This document shows positions 42,746-51,489 of a DNA stretch of 64,000 nt, piece by piece. Position 1 is the first letter of the stretch. Each line of letters starts with the position of its first letter. The translations under genes and the position numbers were made by a program. The stretch is from the NCBI RefSeq assembly GCF_042679305.1, contig NZ_JBHTMP010000019.1:1-64000 (forward strand). Direction: 5' to 3'. The DNA is from Micromonospora_H sonneratiae (lineage in GTDB: Bacteria; Actinomycetota; Actinomycetes; Mycobacteriales; Micromonosporaceae). The notes beneath the pieces were generated by a model. The model saw only the letters and a program-made list of their open reading frames with translations, was not told where the DNA came from and ran no database searches.

Positions 42746-43431
42746 CGATCCTGGATTCCCTGCGTGGTGGCCTGGTGGTCTCCTGCCAGCCGCTGCCCGA
42801 CGAGCCGAACGACCCGATGCGCGACCCGTACGTGCAGGCGCGGGTGGCGGCTGCGGCGGTGGCGGGTGGCGCGGTGGCGATCCGGGCCAACGGACTTGCC
42901 GACATCGCGGCGATCCGGGCCACCGTGGACGTGCCCGTGATCGGACTGGTCAAGGACGGCAGCGGTGGTGTGTTCATCACCCCCACCGCGACGCACGCGG
43001 TCGAGGCGGCGCTGGCCGGGGCGCACATCGTCGCGGTCGACGCCACCGACCGGCCCCGGCCGGACGGGAAGACCTTCGCCGACACGGTACGGGCGGTACG
43101 GGAGTGCAGCCAGGCCCTGGTGCTGGCCGACGTGTCCACGGAGGAGGAAGGCGTGGCCGCCGTGGCGGCCGGTGCCGACGCGGTCGCCACCACGTTGTCC
43201 GGCTACACCGAGGCCAGTCCGCCGACCGACGGACCGGACCTGGAGCTGTTGGCGCGACTGGTGAAGGCGCTGTCGGTGCCGGTGATCGCCGAGGGGCGCT
43301 ACCGGGACACCGAGCAGATCGGCCAGGCGTTCGCCGCCGGGGCCCACGCGGTCGTGATGGGCAACGCCGTCACCTCGCCGCTGTGGATCACCCGCCGGCT
43401 GGTGCCGGCAACCCCGAGGGCCACTGCCTGA
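42742..43431 (+). CDS. nanE: N-acetylmannosamine-6-phosphate 2-epimerase (NanE-like)
   Basis: A 229-residue TIM-barrel protein. NanE signatures: GLVVSCQPLPDEPND at the N-terminus, PVIGLVKD, IVAVDATDRPRPDG, LADVSTEEEG, and VIAEGRYRDTEQ with GAHAVVMGNAVTSP. It would convert ManNAc-6-P to GlcNAc-6-P. GTG 42742 overlaps the kinase stop by four bases. Kinase plus epimerase makes a two-step route from ManNAc to GlcNAc-6-P; deacetylase and deaminase genes (nagA, nagB) and a sialate lyase (nanA) are not in the window, so the external substrate is not settled. Confidence 0.88.
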   Translation: MTILDSLRGGLVVSCQPLPDEPNDPMRDPYVQARVAAAAVAGGAVAIRANGLADIAAIRATVDVPVIGLVKDGSGGVFITPTATHAVEAALAGAHIVAVDATDRPRPDGKTFADTVRAVRECSQALVLADVSTEEEGVAAVAAGADAVATTLSGYTEASPPTDGPDLELLARLVKALSVPVIAEGRYRDTEQIGQAFAAGAHAVVMGNAVTSPLWITRRLVPATPRATA

Positions 43432-43437
43432 GTGCAC

Positions 43438-43482
43438 GGAAGGGCCCCTTCCATCGCTTTCTGCCTTGGAAGGGGGCCTTCC
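43438..43482. terminator. GGAAGGGCCC palindromic element, copy 3
   Basis: GGAAGGGCCCCTTCC (43438-43452) pairs with GGAAGGGGGCCTTCC (43468-43482) with one mismatch; the loop reads ATCGCTTTCTGCCTT. It lies between nanE and the DUF4127 gene and could end the upstream operon or attenuate read-through into DUF4127. Confidence 0.85.
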
Positions 43483-43583
43483 TGACCCAAACCGATCGGA
43501 CGGGCGAGGCGGAGGACTCCCGTCCGATCGGGCACACCGAACGAGCCCGAGGTGGCGGGGGCGGTGAAGAAGAAGGAGTAGCA

Positions 43584-45230
43584 ATGAGAAGACGTGCCGT
43601 CCTGGCTGCGGGCGTGGGTGGCGTTGCCGCCGCCGCCCTTGGTGGTCTACCGGCGCTGGCCGGTCCGGCCGGCTCGAAGGGCCGGACGATCGCGTTGGTT
43701 CCGCTGGACGACCGGCCGGTCAACGTGTACTGCTCGGAAATGACCGCCGCCAGCGCGGGCGTACGACTGGAGCTGCCGCCGCGTGAGCTGCTGGGCCGGT
43801 TCTTCACCCCCGGTGACGGGGCGGGGATCGCCCGTTGGCTGGGCTCGGTCGGCCAGGTCGACAGCTACGTGATCTCGGTGAGCATGCTGGCCTACGGCGG
43901 CCTGATCGCCTCGCGTACCGCCACCGCGACGATGGCCGAGGCGCTGGCCAACGTCGAGGCGATCCGGACGCTGCGCAGGGCTCGCCCGGACGCGACGATC
44001 GAGGTGCACGACACCATCCAGCGACTGGCGCTGACCAGCACCGGTACGCCGCTGGACGCGTACATCTCGCTGCTGGTCAGCTGGGCGAAGCTCTACGACC
44101 AGGTGGTGAACCTCGGCCAGGAGGAGCTGCGCGGACAGCTCGACGAGACCCGGGCGAAGATCCCGGACGAGATCGTCGAGGACTACCTCGCGGCACGGGC
44201 CCGTAACCACCAGGTCAACAGGCTGATGGTGGAGTGGGTCGCCGACGGGACCATCACCCACCTGGTGCTCTCCGAGGACGACACCGCGCCGGTCGGGCTG
44301 GCCCGGGCCGAGCGGGTCGAACTGGAGGCGCTGGCCGCCCAGCTCGGCGTCACCGACCGGGTGGAGATCTTCCCCGGTGCGGACGAGGTGAACGCGCTGC
44401 TGGTGGCCCGGGTCATCGCCGCCGGTCTCAACCCCACCTACCGGTTGGAGTACGCGGGCGTCTCCGGCGAGGACTGGACCGCCCAGCTGGAGGGCATCCC
44501 GTTCGCGGAGAACATCCGCCGGCACGTCAAGTCGGTCGGTGGGCGGGTGGTCGACGGCAGCGCCGACATCGTGCTGGCCGTGAACACGCCGTCGGCGGTG
44601 GCCGCCAACCGGGGTGCCGACCTGGACGCCTTCGTGGCCCGGATCGGGGCACTGCTGGCCGCCGGCACGCAGGTCATCGTGGTGGACCCGCTGATCGTCA
44701 ACAAGGGTGACCACGCGTTGGTCTCCCGGATGGAGGCCGGGCTCGACCTGGCGGCACTGCTGTCGTACTCGGGCTGGAACACCGGGGGCAACGCGCTCGG
44801 GCTGGCCCTCGGGCACGGCACCGCCCGGTGGGCGTACCTGCGTAACTCCGGCAGCGGCTTCGGCGTGCCGCAGATGTCGGCCCCGGGACAGGCCCACGCC
44901 GAGTACCTGCTCTACCGGTTCGTCAAGGACGACCCGTGGAAGAACGTGGTGCAGACCGATGCGTACGCCCACGCCCGTGCCCAGGGCTGGGATCCGCTGC
45001 GGCTCACCGACCAGCAGAAGCTCTACTTCGACGGCTGGATCAGCGACCGGCTCGGCCCGGTGACCTCGCAGTACTTCGCGGACCACTTCGCCGGGCACAA
45101 GATCGTGCTGGGTAGGCGGGGCGCGAAGACGTTCACCGCGACGCTGGACCGGCTCGACTCGGTGCACGTCGAGCTGCCCTGGGACCGCCTCTTCGAGGTG
45201 ACCCTGGAACCGCACCTGCGCCTGTCCTAG
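43584..45230 (+). CDS. DUF4127 family protein, exported
   Basis: A 548-residue protein of a family without known function. The N-terminus (MRRRAVLAAGVGGVAAAALG) looks like a Tat signal with a short Arg stretch. The mature part begins IALVPLDDRPVN, the conserved opening of DUF4127 proteins, and contains SVSMLAYGGLIASRTA, LSEDDTAP, EIFPGADE and NTGGNALGLALGHG. The repeated acidic clusters next to barrel-like strands suggest a metal-dependent enzyme, but no catalytic mechanism is known to me. ATG 43584 has AAGGAG upstream. It follows the sugar operon after a hairpin and is probably functionally tied to it. Confidence 0.85.
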   Translation: MRRRAVLAAGVGGVAAAALGGLPALAGPAGSKGRTIALVPLDDRPVNVYCSEMTAASAGVRLELPPRELLGRFFTPGDGAGIARWLGSVGQVDSYVISVSMLAYGGLIASRTATATMAEALANVEAIRTLRRARPDATIEVHDTIQRLALTSTGTPLDAYISLLVSWAKLYDQVVNLGQEELRGQLDETRAKIPDEIVEDYLAARARNHQVNRLMVEWVADGTITHLVLSEDDTAPVGLARAERVELEALAAQLGVTDRVEIFPGADEVNALLVARVIAAGLNPTYRLEYAGVSGEDWTAQLEGIPFAENIRRHVKSVGGRVVDGSADIVLAVNTPSAVAANRGADLDAFVARIGALLAAGTQVIVVDPLIVNKGDHALVSRMEAGLDLAALLSYSGWNTGGNALGLALGHGTARWAYLRNSGSGFGVPQMSAPGQAHAEYLLYRFVKDDPWKNVVQTDAYAHARAQGWDPLRLTDQQKLYFDGWISDRLGPVTSQYFADHFAGHKIVLGRRGAKTFTATLDRLDSVHVELPWDRLFEVTLEPHLRLS

Positions 45231-45279
45231 CGGCTCGTTCCGGTCGCGGCTTTTGCTGAGTCGCCGACCGGGGTTGATC

Positions 45280-45381
45280 GGCGTACATCCGGTCGGATGT
45301 CATCACATCGGATCGGATGTACGCCGCAGCCAGGCCAGGCAGAACAGCCAGGCCAGGCAGAACAGTCCGGTCAGGCAGAGC
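45280..45381. repeat. Inverted repeat plus three 18-bp direct repeats
   Basis: GGCGTACATCCG (45280-45291) pairs perfectly with CGGATGTACGCC (45314-45325), with a smaller stem nested inside. Three 18-bp units of the type AGCCAGGCCAGGCAGAAC follow at 45328, 45346 and 45364 (the third diverged). The 290-base gap (45231-45520) holds no gene I can support; the stem may be the DUF4127 terminator. Confidence 0.7.
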
Positions 45382-45520
45382 AGCGCCAGCGACTGCCAGC
45401 GGAACAGCGTGGGCGACATCCGGCAGATCAGCGCCAGCGACAGCCGGCAGAAGAACGCCCTTCGCCCACGCTACCCACTCGATCGACATCCGGGTGGAAC
45501 CGATCTTCTAAGCTGACCCC

Positions 45521-45823
45521 GTGCCAGAGTTGCTGCTGACCGTGACGAGCGTCTGGACGTACGCCGTCGCGCAGCTTGCCGCGCTCGCCACCCGCCCGGC
45601 CGAGTTGTTCGCCGGGGCTGCCGCGTTGGCCGTCGCCACGCTGATCGCCGTCGCCGTCGCGGTTCACCTCGTCGGCTGGTCGGGTGCCACGGCTGACCCG
45701 GCCCGTCGGGCTGCCACGTTGCGAGCGCGAGCCCGCCACAGTCGGGTTTCCCGTCAGCTCGATCCGGATGCCTCCGGCCGACCCCGGCCACGAGCCCCCT
45801 CGGCGTACGCCTCGGCCGCGTAG
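45521..45823 (+). CDS. DUF6412-type small membrane protein
   Basis: A 100-residue protein with two hydrophobic segments (about 3-25 and 28-55; LFAGAAALAVATLIAVAVAVHL) and a basic tail with the sequence DPDASGRPRPRAPSAY that is typical of DUF6412 proteins. It is encoded 131 bases upstream of YidC, an arrangement common in actinobacteria. It probably takes part in membrane protein insertion or modulation of YidC, by context only. Confidence 0.8.
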   Translation: MPELLLTVTSVWTYAVAQLAALATRPAELFAGAAALAVATLIAVAVAVHLVGWSGATADPARRAATLRARARHSRVSRQLDPDASGRPRPRAPSAYASAA

Positions 45824-45954
45824 CGCCGCAGTTCTCTCGCCGCCACGCGGCCGATTCCGTTCCACCACACCCGCCGCCCCACAGCGGTGCGCCGCCCGCT
45901 GGGCACACCGCACCGCGCGGCGGGCCATTCCGGAATCGAGCCGAGGGGTTCTTC

Positions 45955-46653
45955 ATGCTTGCCTTCGCACCACTCGACGGCGTCGTCGACGCCGCCTCCA
46001 CCGCTGTCTCCGTACTCGCCGCCGTCGTCGCGCCGCTTGCCGGAACGGCGGCCACCGCCGCCGCCATCGTGCTGTTCACCGTTCTCGTCCGACTGCTGAT
46101 CTCGCCGCTGACCTGGGCACAGGTGCGCGGCCAGCAGCGGCAGGCGGCACTCGCTCCGAAGATCCAGGAGATCCAGAAACGGTACGGCGACCAGCCCGAG
46201 CAGCTTCGTACCGAACTGGTGACGCTCTACCGCGAAGCGGGGGCGTCCCCGCTGGCCGGCTGCCTACCGACCCTGCTCCAGGCACCCTTCTTCTTCGTGA
46301 TGTACCGCCTGTTCACCACGTCGGCCGGGTCGGACGGGCTGTTGACCGAGCGCCTGCTGGGGGTGCCGCTGGGCCACCACGCCTCCGACGGGTTGGCCGG
46401 GGCAGCAGGTCCGCTGTTCGCCGTACTCCTGGCGGTTCTGGTGGGGTTGGCCTGGTGGTCGTCGCGGCGGATGCGGCGGGCGGCCACCACCGCCGAGTCG
46501 GCCGCCGCCCCGAACCCGTTGACCCGGGTGCTTCAGTTGCTGCCGTACGGGACACCGCTGCTGGCGCTGGTGATGCCGCTGGCGGCAGTGCTGTATCTGG
46601 CCACCACGACGGCGTGGAGCGCTGCGGAACAGGCGGTGTTTCGTCGCCGGTAG
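45955..46653 (+). CDS. yidC: YidC/Oxa1-family membrane insertase
   Basis: A 232-residue Oxa1/YidC protein lacking the large periplasmic domain of proteobacterial YidC, as in Gram-positive paralogues. It has about five membrane helices and the conserved cytoplasmic loop LAPKIQEIQKRYGDQPEQL after the first insertase helix, with Arg in the LVRLLISP helix (the hydrophilic groove). Function: inserts and folds membrane proteins. Probably a second copy, since the principal yidC normally lies near the replication origin with rnpA; that gene is not in this window. Confidence 0.92.
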   Translation: MLAFAPLDGVVDAASTAVSVLAAVVAPLAGTAATAAAIVLFTVLVRLLISPLTWAQVRGQQRQAALAPKIQEIQKRYGDQPEQLRTELVTLYREAGASPLAGCLPTLLQAPFFFVMYRLFTTSAGSDGLLTERLLGVPLGHHASDGLAGAAGPLFAVLLAVLVGLAWWSSRRMRRAATTAESAAAPNPLTRVLQLLPYGTPLLALVMPLAAVLYLATTTAWSAAEQAVFRRR

Positions 46654-46708
46654 CGGCACCGTACGTGTGATCGCGGCTACCGACGTGGCGTAGGCGCATC
46701 GACGACTG

Positions 46709-46737
46709 TTGACATGTGTCGATATGCGCCGTACAAC
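46709..46737 (+). promoter_or_regulatory. Promoter of the GH16 gene
   Basis: TTGACA at 46709-46714 and TACAAC at 46732-46737 are separated by 17 bases, a good vegetative sigma match. The palindrome at 46741-46756 begins three bases after the -10 hexamer and would cover the transcription start. Confidence 0.7.
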
Positions 46738-46740
46738 CGG

Positions 46741-46756
46741 GAGAGAGCGCTCTCTC
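46741..46756. promoter_or_regulatory. 16-bp perfect palindrome, LacI-type operator
   Basis: GAGAGAGCGCTCTCTC is perfectly symmetric around GC and shares the GAGCGCTC core of the CebR/CelR box (TGGGAGCGCTCCCA) known from actinobacterial glucanase genes. Located over the expected start site of the GH16 transcript, it suggests repression relieved by a beta-glucan oligosaccharide. Confidence 0.75.
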
Positions 46757-46785
46757 GACTTCCTGTTTCGCAGAGAGGCCACCCG

Positions 46786-48207
46786 ATGAGACCGTACGTG
46801 CCTGCCCGGTCGGCACCCGCCGGCCGGGCCCCGCAGCATCGCCTGATCCCGGTCGCGGCCATCTCCACCGTGCTCGTGACCATGCTGGCGGCGGTCACCG
46901 TGACCGCCCGCGCCGCCGTACCGCCCACCCCGCCCGGCTGGAACCTGGTGTGGAGCGACGACTTCACCGGGGCTGCCGGCAGTCCCCCCTCGGCCAGCAA
47001 CTGGATCATCGACACCGGCACCAGCTATCCGGGCGGCCCGGCCAACTGGGGCACCGGCGAGATCCAGACCTACACCGGCAGCAGCGCGAACATCGGCCAC
47101 GACGGTAGCGGCAACCTGCGGATCACCGCGCTCCGCGACGCCGCCGGCCGGTGGACCTCGTCGCGGATCGAGACGGTACGCACCAACTTCAAGCCGCCGA
47201 GCGGGGGAGTGCTCGCCATCGAGGGGCGGATCCAGATGCCCGACGTCACCGGGGCGGCGGCGGCCGGATACTGGCCGGCGTTCTGGGCGCTCGGTGCACC
47301 GTACCGGGGCAACTACTGGAACTGGCCGGGCATCGGTGAGTTCGACATCATGGAGAACGTCAACGGGATCAACTCGGTGTGGGGCGTGCTCCACTGTGGA
47401 GTTGCCCCCGGCGGGCCGTGCAACGAGTCCACCGGCATCGGCGCGTCCCGTACCTGCCCCGGGGCATCCTGCCAGTCGGCGTTCCACACCTACCGCTTCG
47501 AGTGGGACACCGGGGTCAGCCCGCAACAACTGCGCTGGTACGTCGACGGCCAGCACTACCACACGGTGACCCAGGCTCAGGTCGGCGAGCCGCACTGGAC
47601 CAACATGACCAGCCACGCGGGCTACTTCCTGCTGCTCAACCTGGCGATGGGCGGAGCGTTCCCGGATGCCGTCGCCGGTTCGGCCACGCCGACGGCGGCC
47701 ACCGTCTCCGGGCGGTCGATGCTGGTGGACTACGTGGCGGTGTGGAGCCAGGGTGGTGGCACGGTGCCGACGACCCCGCCCACCACGCCGCCGGCTGGCG
47801 GTGTCGACGCGTACTCGACGATCCAGGCGGAGGCGTTCAACGCGCAGAACGGCGTGATCACCGAGGCGTGCAGCGAGGGCGGGCAGAACATCGGCGGACT
47901 GCGCAACGGTGACTGGGTCAGGTTCGACCGGGTCGACTTCGGTTCGACCACGGCCCGGGACTTCGTCGCCCGGGTCGCCTCCGGTGCGGCCGGCGGCGTG
48001 AGTGGCCTGGTGGAGGTACGCCTCGACAGCCCCACCAACCCGCCGATCGGCAGCTTTGCGGTGGCTGACACGGGTGGCTGGCAGAGTTGGCGCTCGGTGC
48101 CGGGCAACGTGTCGACGGTGACCGGTACGCACACCGTCTATCTGACCTTCTCCAGCGGCCAGCCGGACGACTTCGTCAACGTCAACTGGTTCACCTTCCG
48201 CCGCTGA
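46786..48207 (+). CDS. Secreted GH16 beta-1,3-glucanase with CBM6
   Basis: A 473-residue secreted enzyme. The signal peptide is long and basic at the N-terminus with a hydrophobic core (IPVAAISTVLVTMLAAVTV), probably cleaved after TARAA near residue 46. The GH16 beta-jelly-roll domain (about 50-320) has the catalytic ExDxxE motif, GEFDIMEN (nucleophile Glu185, Asp187, acid/base Glu190), of the laminarinase type, plus WPAFWALG. A TTPPTTPPA linker leads to a CBM6 (about 345-473; YSTIQAEAFNAQNGV, GLRNGDWVRFDRVDFG). The substrate is probably laminarin or fungal beta-1,3-glucan. Promoter and operator are immediately upstream. Confidence 0.94.
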   Translation: MRPYVPARSAPAGRAPQHRLIPVAAISTVLVTMLAAVTVTARAAVPPTPPGWNLVWSDDFTGAAGSPPSASNWIIDTGTSYPGGPANWGTGEIQTYTGSSANIGHDGSGNLRITALRDAAGRWTSSRIETVRTNFKPPSGGVLAIEGRIQMPDVTGAAAAGYWPAFWALGAPYRGNYWNWPGIGEFDIMENVNGINSVWGVLHCGVAPGGPCNESTGIGASRTCPGASCQSAFHTYRFEWDTGVSPQQLRWYVDGQHYHTVTQAQVGEPHWTNMTSHAGYFLLLNLAMGGAFPDAVAGSATPTAATVSGRSMLVDYVAVWSQGGGTVPTTPPTTPPAGGVDAYSTIQAEAFNAQNGVITEACSEGGQNIGGLRNGDWVRFDRVDFGSTTARDFVARVASGAAGGVSGLVEVRLDSPTNPPIGSFAVADTGGWQSWRSVPGNVSTVTGTHTVYLTFSSGQPDDFVNVNWFTFRR

Positions 48208-48286
48208 CCCCGCTGACCCCGCTGAAGCGCTGACCTCGCTGAGCCGCTGACCTGGCTGACCCGCTGACCCTCCTGTCTGCGGTGTA

Positions 48287-48333
48287 GGGAAGGGCCCTTT
48301 TCATCGCTTTTCGCCGTGAAAGGAGCCCTTTCC
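48287..48333. terminator. GGAAGGGCCC palindromic element, copy 4
   Basis: GGAAGGGCCCTTTTC (48288-48302) pairs with GAAAGGAGCCCTTTCC (48318-48333) with mismatches; the loop reads ATCGCTTTTCGCC. It separates the GH16 gene from the next chitinase, 17 bases before the duplicated cassette begins. Confidence 0.85.
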
Positions 48334-48349
48334 TGCACCCCAGAGGGGG

Positions 48350-48888
48350 CTGGACAGAAACAGTTAACAGTCCTAATAATTAGGGCTACTTGTTGATGTC
48401 CGTGGATGTTTGGCTTGGTGGGAGGGTCGGATGAGGAGACGGTCCAGATCGTTGGTGTTGGGTTTGGTGGCGGGGTTGGTGGCGGCGCTCGGGGTGTTCT
48501 GGGTGTCGTTGCCGGCGTTTGCTGCTGGTCCGACGGCGTCGTTCGTGAAGGTGTCGGATTGGGGTTCGGGTTGGGAGGGTCGGTACACGATTACGAATGG
48601 TGGGTCGTCGGCCTTGTCGTCGTGGTCGGTGGTGTTTGATCTTCCGGCGGGGACGTCGATGGGTTCGTATTGGGATGCGTTGTTGTCGTCGTCGGGGCAG
48701 CGGCATACGTTTTCGAATCGGTCGTGGAATGGTTCGGTTCCGCCGGGTGGGTCGGTGTCGTTCGGGTTTTTGGCGACTGGTTCTGGTTCTCCGGTGGGTT
48801 GTCTGTTGAATGGTGCGCCGTGTGGTGGTGTGGATCCGACGACGCCGCCGCCGACGGGGACGGTGAATCCGACCACCCCACCACCCAC
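48350..48888 (+). repeat. Promoter-signal-CBM2-linker cassette, copy B
   Basis: Second copy of the 539-base cassette, matching 3853-4391 except for about four substitutions. It provides leader, start codon, signal peptide, CBM2 and linker start for the second chitinase. Sequence identity ends inside the Pro/Thr linker; the remaining gene has no more than ordinary GH18 similarity to the first. Confidence 0.93.
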
Positions 48889-49822
48889 GACTCCACCGCC
48901 GACCACGCAGCCGCCCAACGACGGGCTGCCCAGGCACTTCCTCACCGGCTACTGGCACAACTTCGTCAACCCGGCCGTCGAACTGCGGCTACGTGACGTC
49001 CCGGCCGACTACGACCTGGTCGCGGTTGCCTTCGCCGAGGCGACCAGCACCCCGGGAGCGGTGACGTTCGGTGTCGACCCCGGACTGTCGACCGCGCTCG
49101 GCGGCTACACCAACGCCGACTTCAAGGCGGACGTACAGGCCCTGCACGCCCGGGGCGCAAAGGTGATCATCTCGGTCGGTGGCGAGGCCGGTCGGGTGGC
49201 CGTCAACGATGCGAACTCCGCGGTCAACTTCAGCAACACGGTCTACAACCTCATCCAGGAGTACGGCTTCGACGGGGTCGACATCGACCTGGAGAACGGG
49301 CTCAACCCGACGTACATGGCCCAGGCGCTGCGATCGTTGCGCACCCGGGTAGGTGCCGGACTGATCATCACGATGGCACCGCAGACCATCGACATGCAGT
49401 CGCCGACGGTGTCGTACTTCAAGCTCGCGCTCGACATCAAGGACATCCTCACCGTCGTACACACCCAGTACTACAACTCCGGCTCGATGCTCGGCTGCGA
49501 CCGCAACGCCGCGTACTCGCAGGGCACGGTCAACTTCATGACCGCGCTGGCCTGCATCCAGACGGAGAACGGGCTGCGTCCCGACCAGGTCGCCCTCGGG
49601 CTGCCCGCCGGACCGGGCGCGGCGGGCGGTGGCGTGGTCGCGCCGGCCCTGGTCAACCAGGCGCTCGACTGTCTGGCCCGGGCCACCAACTGCGGCACCT
49701 TCCGGCCGCCGAACACGTATCCGGGCATCCGGGGCGCGATGACCTGGTCGGTCAACTGGGACGTGTCCAACGGCAACAACTTCGCCCGCACCGTGAAGCC
49801 GCACCTGGCAACGCTGCCCTGA
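48431..49822 (+). CDS. Secreted CBM2-GH18 chitinase B
   Basis: A 463-residue chitinase. Residues 1 to about 146 (signal peptide, CBM2, linker start) equal those of chitinase A. The GH18 domain (about 160-463) is distinct: it opens LPRHFLTGYWHNFVNP, has VIISVGG, and its catalytic DxxDxDxE is DGVDIDLE with proton donor Glu288. This type of domain resembles the Streptomyces ChiC/ChiD-like group. Conserved MAPQT and QYYNSG follow. Expression presumably follows the same signals as chitinase A because the leader is the same. The third chitinase starts 94 bases downstream on the same strand. Confidence 0.95.
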   Translation: MRRRSRSLVLGLVAGLVAALGVFWVSLPAFAAGPTASFVKVSDWGSGWEGRYTITNGGSSALSSWSVVFDLPAGTSMGSYWDALLSSSGQRHTFSNRSWNGSVPPGGSVSFGFLATGSGSPVGCLLNGAPCGGVDPTTPPPTGTVNPTTPPPTTPPPTTQPPNDGLPRHFLTGYWHNFVNPAVELRLRDVPADYDLVAVAFAEATSTPGAVTFGVDPGLSTALGGYTNADFKADVQALHARGAKVIISVGGEAGRVAVNDANSAVNFSNTVYNLIQEYGFDGVDIDLENGLNPTYMAQALRSLRTRVGAGLIITMAPQTIDMQSPTVSYFKLALDIKDILTVVHTQYYNSGSMLGCDRNAAYSQGTVNFMTALACIQTENGLRPDQVALGLPAGPGAAGGGVVAPALVNQALDCLARATNCGTFRPPNTYPGIRGAMTWSVNWDVSNGNNFARTVKPHLATLP

Positions 49823-49916
49823 TCGTCGTATCCCGTACGGCTTTCGCCGCTGTTCCTCGTATTCCCTGCTGTTCGTCGTATCCCCGTACCCCTTCTGTCT
49901 GGCCTTTGGAGGTCTG

Positions 49917-51476
49917 ATGAGACTCCGCGCCCTCCGGACGGTGGCCTTTGCCGCCAGCCTCGTCGCCGCGATGTTCGCGGCGACGGTGGTGGCGGTGCCG
50001 GCCGCGTCCGCCGCCACCGCAGCCTTTACCCGAACCCAGAGCTGGGGCACCGGGTACGAGGCGAAGTTCACCATCACCAACGACACGTCGACGACGATCA
50101 CGTCGTGGAACGTCCAGTTCGACCTGCCGGTCGGCACCACGATGGGCACCTACTGGGACGCGCTGGTCACCACGATGGGACAGGGCGTCACCGCGACCAA
50201 CCGGTCGTGGAACGGCACCCTGGCCCCGGGAGCCAGCACCTCGTTCGGCTTCATCGTCACCGGCACCGGGGATCCGACGAACTGCCGGGTCAACGGGCAG
50301 TCCTGTGGAGGCCCGCCCGACCCGACCGCGCCCGGTGTGCCCGGCAGCCCCCGGGTCACCGCCACCACCGACACGTCGATCTCGCTGGCCTGGAACACCT
50401 CGACCGGCACGGTGACCGGCTACCGGGTCTACGAGGGTGAGACGGTACGGGCCACCGTCACCGGCACCTCGGCGACCATCTCCGGACTGGCCGCCTGTAC
50501 GTCGCACAACTACACGGTCACGGCGTACAACGCCACCGCCGAGTCGGCGAAGTCCGTGGTGGTACCGGCGACGACGACCGGCTGCCCGCCGGGTGGTGGA
50601 GCGATGGCCGCCGCGCCCTACCTCTACCCGGGCTGGGGCAACCCGCCGGCGCCGGCGACGGTGATGAACGCGACCGGGATCAAGTGGTTCACCATGGCGT
50701 TCATCCTCTCCAACGGCGGCTGCGCGCCGGGCTGGGACGGCAACGCGCCGCTGACCGGCGGGGTGCACCACAGCACGATCAACGCGATCCGGGCGGCCGG
50801 CGGTGACATCATCCCGTCGATCGGCGGCTGGAGCGGCAACAAGCTCGGCCCGAACTGCTCCACGCCGCAGGCCCTGGCCGGGGCGTACCAGCAGGTGATC
50901 GACGCGTTCAACCTCAAGGCGATCGACGTCGACATCGAGAACACCGACGAGTTCGAGAACACGGTCGTACAGGACCGGATCCTCAACGCGCTGAAGATCG
51001 TCAAGCAGAACAACCCGGGGATCAAGACGATCGTCACGATGCCCACCACGACCACCGGGCCGAACTACTACGGCACCCGGCTGATCAACCAGGCGGCGGC
51101 GTTGCAGGCCAACATCGACGTCTTCACCATCATGCCGTTCGACTTCGGCGGCGGCGCGAACATGTACCAGAGCACGGTCAACGCCTCGGAAGGGCTGAAG
51201 AACGCGTTGAAGACCGGGTTCGGCTGGTCCGACGCCACGGCGTACGCCCACATGGGGATCTCCGGCATGAACGGGCTCTCCGACCAGCGGGAACTCACCT
51301 CGGTGGCGACCTGGACGCAGATCCGGGACTGGGCCGAGGCCCGGGGTCTGGCCCGCCTCGCCTTCTGGTCGGTCAACCGGGACCGTCCCTGCCCGGACGG
51401 GGGAGTGACGTCGCACTGTAGCGGCATTGCCCAGAACGACTGGGAGTTCACGTCGATCACCGCCCAGTTCGGCTGA
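49917..51476 (+). CDS. Secreted CBM2-FnIII-GH18 chitinase C
   Basis: A 519-residue protein with a signal peptide (cleaved after VPAASAA near residue 37), a CBM2 (about 38-138; codon use here is normal for the genome), a fibronectin III domain (about 142-222; VPGSPRVTATTDTSISLAW, GYRVYEGE) and a GH18 domain (about 228-519). The GH18 site is KAIDVDIE: the DxDxE part is intact, but the first Asp of DxxDxDxE is Lys, as in some ChiC-like chitinases. ATG 49917 has GGAGG seven bases upstream. It probably attacks chitin with a different product profile from chitinases A and B. Confidence 0.94.
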   Translation: MRLRALRTVAFAASLVAAMFAATVVAVPAASAATAAFTRTQSWGTGYEAKFTITNDTSTTITSWNVQFDLPVGTTMGTYWDALVTTMGQGVTATNRSWNGTLAPGASTSFGFIVTGTGDPTNCRVNGQSCGGPPDPTAPGVPGSPRVTATTDTSISLAWNTSTGTVTGYRVYEGETVRATVTGTSATISGLAACTSHNYTVTAYNATAESAKSVVVPATTTGCPPGGGAMAAAPYLYPGWGNPPAPATVMNATGIKWFTMAFILSNGGCAPGWDGNAPLTGGVHHSTINAIRAAGGDIIPSIGGWSGNKLGPNCSTPQALAGAYQQVIDAFNLKAIDVDIENTDEFENTVVQDRILNALKIVKQNNPGIKTIVTMPTTTTGPNYYGTRLINQAAALQANIDVFTIMPFDFGGGANMYQSTVNASEGLKNALKTGFGWSDATAYAHMGISGMNGLSDQRELTSVATWTQIRDWAEARGLARLAFWSVNRDRPCPDGGVTSHCSGIAQNDWEFTSITAQFG

Positions 51477-51489
51477 TCCTCTCCTTGAT

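Noticed and set aside
45253..45516. Gln/Arg-rich frame in the gap after DUF4127
   Set aside because: It is produced by the 18-bp tandem repeats; there is no start signal and no family resemblance.
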